64,000 bases of DNA, taken from Zasmidium citrigriseum (Eukaryota > Ascomycota > Dothideomycetes > Mycosphaerellales > Mycosphaerellaceae). A model generated the notes under the pieces. It did no database searches, was not told the DNA's origin, and saw nothing but the letters and a program-made list of their open reading frames with translations. The stretch lies in NCBI GenBank assembly GCA_002786025.1, contig NHNW01000003.1, positions 992,001 through 1,056,000 of the forward strand. The letters are read 5' to 3'. The translations under genes were made by a program, and so were the position numbers. Of the stretch, positions 12,115-22,843 are shown in pieces (the stretch's first letter is position 1; each line of letters begins with the position of its first letter).

Positions 12115-12476
12115 TTTGACTACTATGAAAAATAGATTGAGAATGACAAAGAATGAAAGAGATGTAGGAGGGAGTTGGTTGTAATATGTCTTGAAGTCTG
12201 AGTCTCGGAGCTGAATCGTAGCGGTACCCGGACTGAGAACCTTAACGTCATGCCAGAGTAGGAAGACGCTGGGTTACACCCAGGGTGACCCTTTCTAATG
12301 TTAAACGTTAAGTCAATCACGTGCGTGAACTTTGGCTGTCGGAGACCGCATGAGGAAGTCGCTACCCGCGTCCGAGCATCCCTCATAGACATTGTACTCA
12401 GAGCTCGACTCACGAGGATGCGGTTGACTGTGCTTGCTATCTGTGATGTCTTCCCGGACTGGGATCATGCTAAACC
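12115..12476. other. Intergenic region between O-methyltransferase and GARS genes
   Basis: 362 bp upstream of the methyltransferase and downstream of GARS. It holds a palindromic CACGTG (12318-12323). I searched for an AIRS-type continuation of GARS on the minus strand and found none. Confidence 0.6.
12318..12323. promoter_or_regulatory. CACGTG E-box
   Basis: A perfect hexamer, 204 bp upstream of the methyltransferase ATG (12114, minus strand). CACGTG is the core site of fungal bHLH factors. Function here is inferred from position only. Confidence 0.3.
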
Positions 12477-14282
<1,806 letters not shown>

Positions 14283-17102
14283 ATGGTTACCAGGAAACCC
14301 GTGGCTCCGCCGATATCGACGGACCAACCGTCAAGCAACGCCAATGCCGCTCCGCCGTATCCTCAGACTCCCACTGCCGAGTCGGCCAAGACGTCTAGCA
14401 GCGTGTACTCCCAGGATCTGAAGGACAGTCCGGCCTTTGATCTGATTGATATGGACGAAGCTCAGAAGCGTAGGAGAGACTCCGATGTGAGCTCGCATGG
14501 CACCTGGGACTCGGACGGCACTGAGAGGGACGATGAGACTGGCGAAGATTACGTTGATGTGCCCTCGCCGTTGAAGATCAAGAACATGCAGGAGAACAAG
14601 GAGGGCAAGGAGGATAATAAGGACAAGAAGGACAACGAACTCCCCGCAGCCTTGAGGCCGGGGCCAGCAAACGGCGCGGTGGTGGGCACAAGAGCACAGG
14701 AAAGCAAGCAGTATGAGGAGGAGGCCCAGAGTAATCCTTGGCAGCTGGAGTCAAACAATCCATATCTGCAGAAGACCAAACAACCGCAAAATGGGTACGT
14801 GGAGAACAGCCAGAAGGTGTGGGAGCAGCCGGCGCAGCAAACTCCTCCGGCACCCTCATATGCTCCTCCGCAGCCACCTTCAGGCCCTCCGCCTGCTCCG
14901 CCCGTCGAGTTACCTACCGTCAGATCACCTACGGAAGAGCTCTCAAAGTTGTCTCTGGGCGAGAGTAGAAAATCAGCGGGCACAGCAGCATCGTACGAGA
15001 CTGCTGAAGTATTGCCAGTGCCTCAGCAAGGACAATCACCATTTCCTCATCCCGCAAAACCTGAGCCACCTGCCCTCCCGTCCACGAATCCTTGGTCAGA
15101 CGACACAACACCCCCTGCGGCCCCTCCAAAGGAAGCTCTCACTCCTGTCGCGCCTATACCTATGCCTGAATACCAACCACCTCCTGGACCGCCTCCATCA
15201 CACCAAGAGCCGCCAACTCCAGGCAACGCCGGTCCATTAATCGATCATGCGGAACCACCTAAACCACCTCCAATATCGACACAAGCTCCGCCGCCTCAAT
15301 CACCCGAGACAGTTCCAGAGACTCCAAATACTCGAGATCGACGGCAGAGGAGTGAGCATTATCAAATCAAGCACGTGAATTGGTACGACTCCTCGTCCGG
15401 CAAAGCAGGCATGAGGAGATCCCCAATTCTTACGCAGAATGCCAACGGACCTTGTCCGCTGCTAGCATTGGTGAACGCACTAGTGTTGTCAACGCCGCAG
15501 AATCTGGACACGGCCCTTGTCGAGACTTTGCGGACTAGAGAACAAGTAAGCCTCGGCTTGTTGCTGGATGCCGTCTTTGACGAGCTTATGTCTGGCCGAA
15601 GGGGAGACACTGCCCATGCATTGCCTGATGTTGGCGATCTTTACGCTTTCTTGCTGGCACTGCATACGGGCATGAACGTCAATCCTCGTTTCATTACGCC
15701 AGCTACCACCCCGAGAGGATCGCTGGATGGCCATCCACCTGAACTGCATAACGTGCATCCTTCAGAGCGCTCGCAAAACAAGCCTGGCTGTTTCGAGGAG
15801 ACAAGGGAGATGCGCCTATATAGTACATTTAACATCCCCTTGATACATGGCTGGACGGCTCCAAAGGACACTCCTGCGTACTCTGCCTTCCAACGAAGTG
15901 CTCCAACTTTTGAGGATGCGCAGAACATTCAATTTGCTGAGATGGAATTGGAAGACAAGTTGCGTACTGAAGGATTGAGCTTTCAGGAACAGCAGACGTT
16001 AGAGGACATTCACACGATCAAGAGCTTCCTGCAGACTTGGCCAACACAGCTCACCGACTATGGGCTGGAAACGATCTCACGAAGTCTTCGACCTGGTCAG
16101 ATTGCCATCTTGTTCCGTAACGATCACTTCAGCACTCTCTACAAGGAGCCCCGACATGGCGCCTTGATGACGTTGGTAACAGATGCTGGCTATAGCTCGC
16201 ACGACGAGATTGTTTGGGAGAGCCTTGTGGATGTTAACGGCGCCGCAAGTGAGATGTTTAGTGGCGACTTCCGTACCGTAAGCCACGGCTCAGATTCTCG
16301 ATTGAATCAAGGAAGCTCAGCTGGAGGGAACGAAGGGTGGCAGACGGTGCTGAGTCGAAACCGGAACCAGCGCCAGTCGATACAGAATGGAACATCAGAA
16401 GAAGCGCCGCCGCCCTTACCCGGACCTCGACCTCTTTCCAATGCCGATCACGGCCTCAGTCAGGTCAACAATGAGCCGCCGCGCTCGGCTAGTGAGCAAG
16501 AAGATCACGATCTGGCTCTAGCACTACAGCTTCAGGAAGAAGAGGAAGACCAGCATCGACAAGCTGAGGAGCGTCGCCGGAGGGAACAACAACTATCTGA
16601 ACAGTTTCTGTCCAACGAGAACGAACGTCCGCCTGCCATTCCTCCCCGACGAAATCAACGATCTCCTCAGAGCAACACCAACATCCCTGTCACAGGAGGC
16701 AGAAACAGACAAAGCAGCGCGCCTCAAGCCCGCCCCGCCGTCCATCGACCAGCACAATCCTCAGATCCCGACGCACCACCATCCTACGAACAAAGCGCAT
16801 CAGACCGACCATATCGACCAGCTGGCGCCACCGCACCACCCTCACAAGGCAATCCGCTCAACACACTCGACGCCCTTCGCAGACAGCAGTCGGCATACAT
16901 ACAGCAAAGTAGCACTTCCGTGAATAGCATCCCGGGCTCGCCGGGGCATGGCCGACGGACATCAGGTACCAGATTGCAGAGACGTTCTAGTCAGATGAAT
17001 CCTGACGTTGGTCCTTCAGGTCCTGCGCCGGCATATCCCGGCCGAATGAACCAAGCGGCGACTGTCAAAGACACCGAGGGCGACAAGTGCGTCGTGATGT
17101 AG
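14283..17102 (+). CDS. MINDY-family deubiquitinase with MIU motif and CaaX box
   Basis: Single exon, 939 aa from the ATG at 14283. That start was chosen because the following segment reads as ordinary protein, while the 89 in-frame residues upstream do not. The N-terminal ~360 residues are disordered, Pro-rich and charged. The catalytic domain starts near HYQIKHVNWYD, with the nucleophile in NGPCPLLALVNAL (C391) and the His in RNDHFSTLYK (H615). A MIU-like helix LALALQLQEEEE lies near 743-755. The C-terminus is DKCVVM, a CaaX box predicting farnesylation. Human MINDY-1/2 cleave K48-linked ubiquitin chains and use MIU motifs to hold them. The same role is likely, probably at membranes. Confidence 0.9.
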   Translation: MVTRKPVAPPISTDQPSSNANAAPPYPQTPTAESAKTSSSVYSQDLKDSPAFDLIDMDEAQKRRRDSDVSSHGTWDSDGTERDDETGEDYVDVPSPLKIKNMQENKEGKEDNKDKKDNELPAALRPGPANGAVVGTRAQESKQYEEEAQSNPWQLESNNPYLQKTKQPQNGYVENSQKVWEQPAQQTPPAPSYAPPQPPSGPPPAPPVELPTVRSPTEELSKLSLGESRKSAGTAASYETAEVLPVPQQGQSPFPHPAKPEPPALPSTNPWSDDTTPPAAPPKEALTPVAPIPMPEYQPPPGPPPSHQEPPTPGNAGPLIDHAEPPKPPPISTQAPPPQSPETVPETPNTRDRRQRSEHYQIKHVNWYDSSSGKAGMRRSPILTQNANGPCPLLALVNALVLSTPQNLDTALVETLRTREQVSLGLLLDAVFDELMSGRRGDTAHALPDVGDLYAFLLALHTGMNVNPRFITPATTPRGSLDGHPPELHNVHPSERSQNKPGCFEETREMRLYSTFNIPLIHGWTAPKDTPAYSAFQRSAPTFEDAQNIQFAEMELEDKLRTEGLSFQEQQTLEDIHTIKSFLQTWPTQLTDYGLETISRSLRPGQIAILFRNDHFSTLYKEPRHGALMTLVTDAGYSSHDEIVWESLVDVNGAASEMFSGDFRTVSHGSDSRLNQGSSAGGNEGWQTVLSRNRNQRQSIQNGTSEEAPPPLPGPRPLSNADHGLSQVNNEPPRSASEQEDHDLALALQLQEEEEDQHRQAEERRRREQQLSEQFLSNENERPPAIPPRRNQRSPQSNTNIPVTGGRNRQSSAPQARPAVHRPAQSSDPDAPPSYEQSASDRPYRPAGATAPPSQGNPLNTLDALRRQQSAYIQQSSTSVNSIPGSPGHGRRTSGTRLQRRSSQMNPDVGPSGPAPAYPGRMNQAATVKDTEGDKCVVM

Positions 17103-17468
17103 TGCATTTTAATGTGACGCTTCCAGGATGAACGACATGAATGACTTGACGGCGGCGTTTCTAGATACCCACCTACCTTTTGGATAGCGACCATTCCATT
17201 CCTAATCTGAATCAATTCGACTTGGAGTCTTTGCTGTTGGCAGCTTTCCCTCTATCTCTGAAACGTACATGGCTGAATTTCTCATAGCTCATACTCGTGA
17301 GTTGCCTTTCGTCTCCTTCCTACTCCCCAGAATCAGCCATTCTGTGCAGCTCGCTGTTTCGAGCTTCTTCTCAATTCCAACTTTCTCGCAGTATAATGAT
17401 ACAGCTCCGTCCACGAGTCTTATCCTCACTGCCGACCCACCCCCATGTCCAAAGATGTCTTCGCGTTC
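17103..17468. other. Convergent 3' intergenic region
   Basis: 366 bp between the stop codons of the MINDY gene and the minus-strand orphan. No gene or repeat is seen. Confidence 0.6.
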
Positions 17469-18191
17469 TCAACACAATATCGAATGCAACGGCACACTCT
17501 GATAATCTGCATACACCTTCATCAACTCCTCCTCATCCCACTGCCTCTCCGGCTCCGTCCCCGCATAGTTCCCATCCTTATCCCTCGCGAAATGTCGTTT
17601 GTATTCGCCCCTTGGCATCTTGACGGCTTTGTAGCGTTCTTCTTTTTCCGCGCTGTGGTCGATCGAGAGGCGGGTCGAAAGGCGGCGGAGGAAGGAGCGG
17701 GGTGGCGGGCTGGAACAAAACCACGTTAGATTGAGGGATTGAAGGGTTGGAGGGGAGGTTTACCGTGAGGGTAGTGATTCTGCGCCTTCGACCGAGGAGC
17801 GTCGGAAGTTGTTCTGTAGACGTACGGTCACGATGATGATGTCGTCGTCTGTCGGTTCAGGGAGATCTCGTTCGAAAACGACGCCTCCGGAGCCGAAAGG
17901 CCCTGCGATGCTGCGGGTGCGGATTGTGTTGCTGCTGAACATGCGGGGGTTACGGTGGGCAGCCAAAGCACTATTGCGTCGTGCTGCTGGGTCGTGGGAA
18001 GGTGATGGCGAGGAAGAGGATGAAGATGAGACGCTGTCGCTTCTTGGTGCTGGGATTGAAGTATCGATGAGGAGGTCTTGAGGCGGCATTTCAGATGGCG
18101 ACTGGGAGGTCGTGTACCGTCTCCTCACGTCGTCGCGAGGGGAGTACGCTGGGACGAATGTCGGTGGGGTGAAGAAGACGGCGCCGGCCAT
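17469..18191 (-). CDS. Conserved-looking fungal protein of unknown function
   Basis: Two exons (18191-17764, 17709-17469), 54-nt intron with GTAAAC donor, TCTAACG branch and TTCCAG acceptor; 222 aa. The donor contains the TAA that ends the unspliced frame. The N-terminus has FFTPPTFVPAYSPRDD. The middle is a Ser-rich low-complexity run followed by FERDLPEPTDDDIIIVTVRL. The C-terminal exon has YKRHFARDKDGNYAGTEPER and then QWDEEEL. The two ordered blocks look like conserved motifs, but I cannot name a family. No signal peptide or membrane segment. Confidence 0.75.
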
Positions 18192-19264
18192 GGTGGTTGT
18201 CGTTATCGATAGCGTTTCTTTGAAGATGGAAGTGTGGCGTTCCTGGGCTTTATATGTGCTATCGAGTCTTATCGCACATTGGACAAAACCAGCAATGCCG
18301 CGAGGGAAGCGTGTTCAGGAATGAACGTCGGTATTCTTGTTGAGGAGAAAGAGAGAGGAGGTTGGAGAAGGGAGAATAGAAGAGGAAAAGCTTAGCAATA
18401 GAAACAGGAAAATGCCGTCGTTGAGGTACGGCATCACATCAAATGATCAGCGGGACTCACGGCTTCCTGTCCATCCGTTCATCATCATGTACTCTGTATC
18501 AAGTGCTTAAGACCTGTCAAGCATCGCAGATCCATACCAGTGTGGCATCACACCACCAGGTCCTTGACACGTTCTGATTCAGACAAGAGGTATTAATGGC
18601 TTTTTGTGGCTTGATATGGAACTGGTCTGGCTGGGCGTTTGTGCGTGTGCGTGTAACTGGAATGCGAGACGTCACTCTGTACCTCGACCGCGGGGCCTGG
18701 ACGTGCCGCGGCTGAAGCGCGGCAGGATGAGGTGAGGTCGGGTTGGAAAGCGGGAAGCCCAAAGCGGAAGGAGCGGCGGGATGGCTGTATTTGGAGGTGA
18801 ATGCCGCCGAGGCCTGATATCACGAGATTTGTTGGGTGAGTTTGGCTACGGCAGTATTGTTCGGCGAGACATTGGTTAGCGTCTAGAGGATATGGGCGAA
18901 TGGTGTTGAGGGTTATGATGATGGCATCGACTGCCGGTGCAAAGGAAATAGAGCCTTGTCTGCGATTGATGCCGTTTTAAGTAGAAGTTCCAACGGGAGA
19001 GCGTGGCCTTGATTCTCGGGTGAAGTGGACAAGATCATCTGCAAAAGTAAGTTGGCATCGCTCGTACTGGAAGCCTGCCCAAATAGTATGTCTCTTGACG
19101 TTTGAACGTCTTGATCGAAGCATGCCTCTTGGAGTCAACTTCCAGGTCCATGCTACCACCGACCAAATATGTGTCCGCATGTTCAAATTTTCTTTGTCTT
19201 GCCCACAAACGAATGTACAAGATTTGGGTTCTCCTCGTATGCGCAGGCAGAAGATAGCACACCC
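18192..19264. other. Intergenic region with purine tract
   Basis: 1.07 kb without a supported gene. A purine-rich run at about 18337-18391 (pyrimidine-rich on the minus strand) fits the promoter of the minus-strand gene starting at 18191. Short frames on both strands look random. Confidence 0.5.
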
Positions 19265-19778
19265 TTATTCATCGGAGTCCTCCTCATATGCTCTGGAGAC
19301 CACCAGTCAGCAGGGGAACTCCATTTAATCATGCTCGACCGTAGACTTACCTCGACTCCCCACCCCAGAAGTTGTCCAGCCTCGAGTCCCGATACTTGAG
19401 CGTCACAACCGCATCGTTGAAGTCCAAATCATCACCGACCTCAGCCACAACTGTTCTAAAAAGCAAAGTCCCCATCCCTATTTCCGGAGCGGCTTGGACC
19501 ATCTTGACTGGCTTCTTTTCTCCGCTTTTGTCTTTGTAGAAGAAAGCCAATTCGATTGGACCAGGCGAGCCAAGGTCGATAGTGGCGGCCTGATAGTTGC
19601 CCTCTCCACTAGCGGTCATCTCTTTGGTCACTTCCCCAAAGTATTTCGGCGGCAAACTTCTGGTCGAAGCTGTCATGTACTTCACTTCCACGATTTGCGT
19701 GAGTGGGGAGCTTGTGGAAAGGATGGCTTGAATGCCTTTGGCGTAGTCTGGCAGAGTGGTCTTGAAGATGTTGGACAT
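19265..19778 (-). CDS. Small protein with LecB-like calcium-site motif, lectin-like
   Basis: Two exons (19778-19351, 19292-19265) with a 58-nt intron (GTAAGT donor, CTGAC branch, TCCAG); 151 aa. The donor carries the stop codon of the unspliced frame. The last exon is only 28 nt and gives AYEEDSDE. Residues 115-130 read GDDLDFNDAVVTLKYR. This resembles the calcium/sugar loop of the LecB (PA-IIL) lectin family, where Asp and Asn line two Ca ions. The rest looks like a beta sandwich. There is no signal peptide, so it would be cytosolic or unconventionally exported. Lectin activity is inferred from one motif. Confidence 0.7.
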
Positions 19779-20964
19779 GATGGAGGCTGGATGTTTTGAT
19801 GCTGGAAAGTCTTGGCAAAACTGTTTGAGATGTGGTTGGATGGTCGAGCTGTTGGAAAATGACAGTCGAAAAGCGACGTATTTATGCCTTCGAGGACGTG
19901 CTCGCTTTCATCACATGGTGATCTTTGACGATATTCCGAGCCCCCGAACAAGATCGTTACCTGGTGGAAAATCTGGATCCGGACCCGGTCCCAACAACGC
20001 AATGCATTCGTGTTCCAACATGCATCGTTGATGTAGAGACTGCACATGCTCTCTCAAGCTTGACGGAGCCATCGTCAATGTGCAGGTGTATTCAACGTTG
20101 TTGGCGCATTGCATTGTAGTGGAAGCGAGACGCCAGTGGCAAGCCGCAGCATGTGCTTTGCATGAACGGCTTCACCCCCTGTCTTGCCTGTTTGTGTCTC
20201 TTCTTTTCCAACGCGCCGCTATGACCGCGATTGACAAGTTCCCAAGTTGAGAGCCAGCAAATAGCCAAAGACGAATCTAGGCTGACTTGGTCCAAATGAG
20301 TAGTGCCGGTGGAGATGACTCAAATCACAAGCCCAACTTCCCTGTGTAGCAAGGCGAGCATGCAAGTACTTCGTATTGAGAGCTTGGAACAGCTCAAGAG
20401 TGGATCACATAACATCATGTACGACCAAAGACCTCCATCTGGTCTGCACATTGCATCGCATGGTATGCTCAACACATTGCGCCTTGAAAGGACCTGGCCC
20501 CGAAGCGAGGTCCATTCGTGGTAGAAGTCGATGCATCCACGCTCGAAATTCCACGAATGGCAAACACAGTATGTGTTCAGCAATCACATGTGAGTCCATC
20601 GATGTCATTTTGCAGCGGACGCGCGCGCAAAGCTGTGCCTTTGAGGAGCAATCGCGAGTGCATGCCTCTGTTGGTGCGGATGGAGAGTGTCCGAAGATGC
20701 AGAAGCTCCAACTAGAAGTGATCGTGCCTTGGAAGACGTAGTAGGCATGAAAGCGTGTGGAGCAGCCGAACAAGTTGGCGAATGGGGCCGAAGGACGAGG
20801 TATTGGCGACCTTGTGGAGGTTCGACCGCGCAGACAGTCGAAAGCCGTGAACGTTGAGCCTAGCTGATGTTCGAGCAGTGAGGCAATGAACTCCGCATAA
20901 ATGGGATCGGTCATCGAGACATCTGACTATCGTCTTGACGCCATGCAACAAGAAATTCAGTCCA
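19779..20964. other. Intergenic region, nothing recognised
   Basis: 1.19 kb upstream of the LecB-like gene and downstream of the F-box gene. A 169-residue minus-strand frame (20405-20914) lacks domain features and is Cys/Arg/Ser-rich in a random way. I do not call it. Confidence 0.5.
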
Positions 20965-22467
20965 TCAACGACCTCCAAACTCCTCCCTTTTCCGCAAATG
21001 CCAGGCTCGTGTCTGCGGAGTGTCGATAGACCTCCCCTGATGATGGTAGTAAGAGATTGGCTTCTTCACATCAGGCCCCCAACGTGTCATGACATTGCGT
21101 CCAAAGTAGGCGCCCTCGACCCTCGTGCACGCCCGACCTCCACTGAATAACAGTGTGCCGCGCCAATCATGCAGATCTTCCAGGTGTAGGGCCTCAAGAT
21201 GCATTTCTCCACCAGAGATGTAAGCAAAGACAGGGTTGAAAGTATCTGAGTCTCTCATGCCCAAATAATTCAGCTCGACGTCGCGCAAGGATCTCCTGTG
21301 GTTCTGGAGGAAGGTGACGAGGTCGTTAGGTTTGACACGCAGCCCAGCGAGACGCAACTTCCTTAGTCTGCTGAGAGGCTCCATTTGTGCGAGATAGTGC
21401 ATGTGCTTTCTTTTCATCCCGTCGTGCGCATTCCTGAGCGTAGAGTCTGATAGTCCAGCAGCAGCAAAGTACGAGACCTCGAGCTCCTCGAGACGAGGGC
21501 ATGACTGCAGCATACTGGAGAGACCCAGGTAGTTCTGCTCATTCCTGATTTGAGCCATCAAAGTATCAATGTCCCGTTTCTGCTCGTGCAGGTTCCAATC
21601 GACATGCTGGTTAGCATCACCGCTGTCTTGGGCATGGAACTCTGTTTCCGTGAACATTGGATCGGAGATGCCTATGGATACAACCTTCAGCGTTGCGAGG
21701 CTATGTCCCCAAGGTATGATATCAGTGTTGCGAGAGAATGCTTCGCAGGGAGTGCCGCAAGATAGAGACATTGGCTTCTTGCAGAACGCATCCAGCGTCT
21801 GGAATTCCAATCCGCTTTTGCGCAAACAGGTCATCGTACGAGAGAAAGTCCTGGATGCGGCCTCCAATATCCATCTCGAGCATCTACCCTCAAGGGGCGA
21901 GAGTCTTGTCGTTGCATCGTGTCGATATGTTGCGATCTGGAGAGATATGCTTCTCATACCATGTCGCTTGTTCGCCGCAAGATTGCGGAAAGCCTCGCAC
22001 AGTAGAAAGAAATCGGTACCCTTCTCTCGAAGCTCCTCGTCATCGTCATTTCGCTGTCTCAATGTCTCCAGGTCCTTTGCTGCCTTTTCCACCTCAACAG
22101 CAGTACACGGGATAGGCTCTCCTTGCAATTGGCAATTATTCTCGATTTCGTCGTGTCTTGCCCATCTCGTACCATCCTTAACGATATCCTCGAGGGCAAA
22201 TGGATTATAAACGACGCCAACAAGCGTCAGATCTTCGACTAGGCAGCCCAGCCTGCTCTGCGATGTGAAGTGGACGAGTTCGGTTAGGTCTGTCCCTGTA
22301 AGCTCGACATGCTTCGTTTTGAAGAAAGACCGGAAGGTGTCCTGCGCTGCTTTGTATGCCGTTGACCGACAGGCGAGCCGAAGGTTTCGAATGTCGGTGA
22401 GGTCCAAGCAAGACACGATGCATTCGAATAGCTCGTTAGTCAGGCTCTCAAGAGATGCGGAAGCCAT
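20965..22467 (-). CDS. F-box protein with leucine-rich-like C-terminus
   Basis: Single exon, 500 aa. Residues about 7-40 (SLTNELFECIVSCLDLTDI, then RNLRLACRS) match the F-box core that binds Skp1. The remainder is helical with scattered LEELEVSYF, LRKLRLAGL and LRDVELNYLGM repeats spaced as in degenerate leucine-rich repeats. It probably serves as an SCF substrate receptor. The target is unknown. Fungal genomes carry many fast-evolving members, so orthology cannot be given. Confidence 0.8.
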   Translation of the reverse strand: MASASLESLTNELFECIVSCLDLTDIRNLRLACRSTAYKAAQDTFRSFFKTKHVELTGTDLTELVHFTSQSRLGCLVEDLTLVGVVYNPFALEDIVKDGTRWARHDEIENNCQLQGEPIPCTAVEVEKAAKDLETLRQRNDDDEELREKGTDFFLLCEAFRNLAANKRHGMRSISLQIATYRHDATTRLSPLEGRCSRWILEAASRTFSRTMTCLRKSGLEFQTLDAFCKKPMSLSCGTPCEAFSRNTDIIPWGHSLATLKVVSIGISDPMFTETEFHAQDSGDANQHVDWNLHEQKRDIDTLMAQIRNEQNYLGLSSMLQSCPRLEELEVSYFAAAGLSDSTLRNAHDGMKRKHMHYLAQMEPLSRLRKLRLAGLRVKPNDLVTFLQNHRRSLRDVELNYLGMRDSDTFNPVFAYISGGEMHLEALHLEDLHDWRGTLLFSGGRACTRVEGAYFGRNVMTRWGPDVKKPISYYHHQGRSIDTPQTRAWHLRKREEFGGR

Positions 22468-22843
22468 ATCGAGTGTCCTGCTTGTAGTACTGAAAGCAGT
22501 TGAAAGTAGAAGGTATGGGAACAGGTGATGAAACAGGCAGCAGTGGCATACTTATTGTAATTGTGGCCCAAGCTTGGTCCCGAGGAGCTTCATTCTCGAT
22601 CGAGTTAGCGGAGAATCACCTGAAGTCTTCATGTTCCTGTCCCTTATGAGAGGTAGCATCCGCAACCTGAGCTTCGTCGCCAACAACACCGGACGTGGAT
22701 GCTAAGAGACCTTGAATTTGCCCAGAAGTCGTCGAGAGTCCAGATGCAAAGAGCAAGACCAGATCCCTCAAAGATCCTCACGCTCTCTGTGCCGACGAGA
22801 GCGGTGCGTTTGATCAGATCGCGCTTCTTTGATGACAAGTACA
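22468..22843. other. Intergenic region
   Basis: 376 bp between two minus-strand genes. It holds the F-box promoter and LSG1 3' end. No other feature is seen. Confidence 0.5.

Noticed and set aside
12115..12476. Search for an AIRS continuation of GARS
   Set aside because: No frame or exon with AIR synthetase motifs in the 362 bp before the next gene.
20405..20914. 169-codon minus-strand frame in a gap
   Set aside because: No domain, signal peptide or splice context; composition looks random.
21569..22210. 213-codon plus-strand frame
   Set aside because: Antisense to the F-box gene, with no recognisable features.
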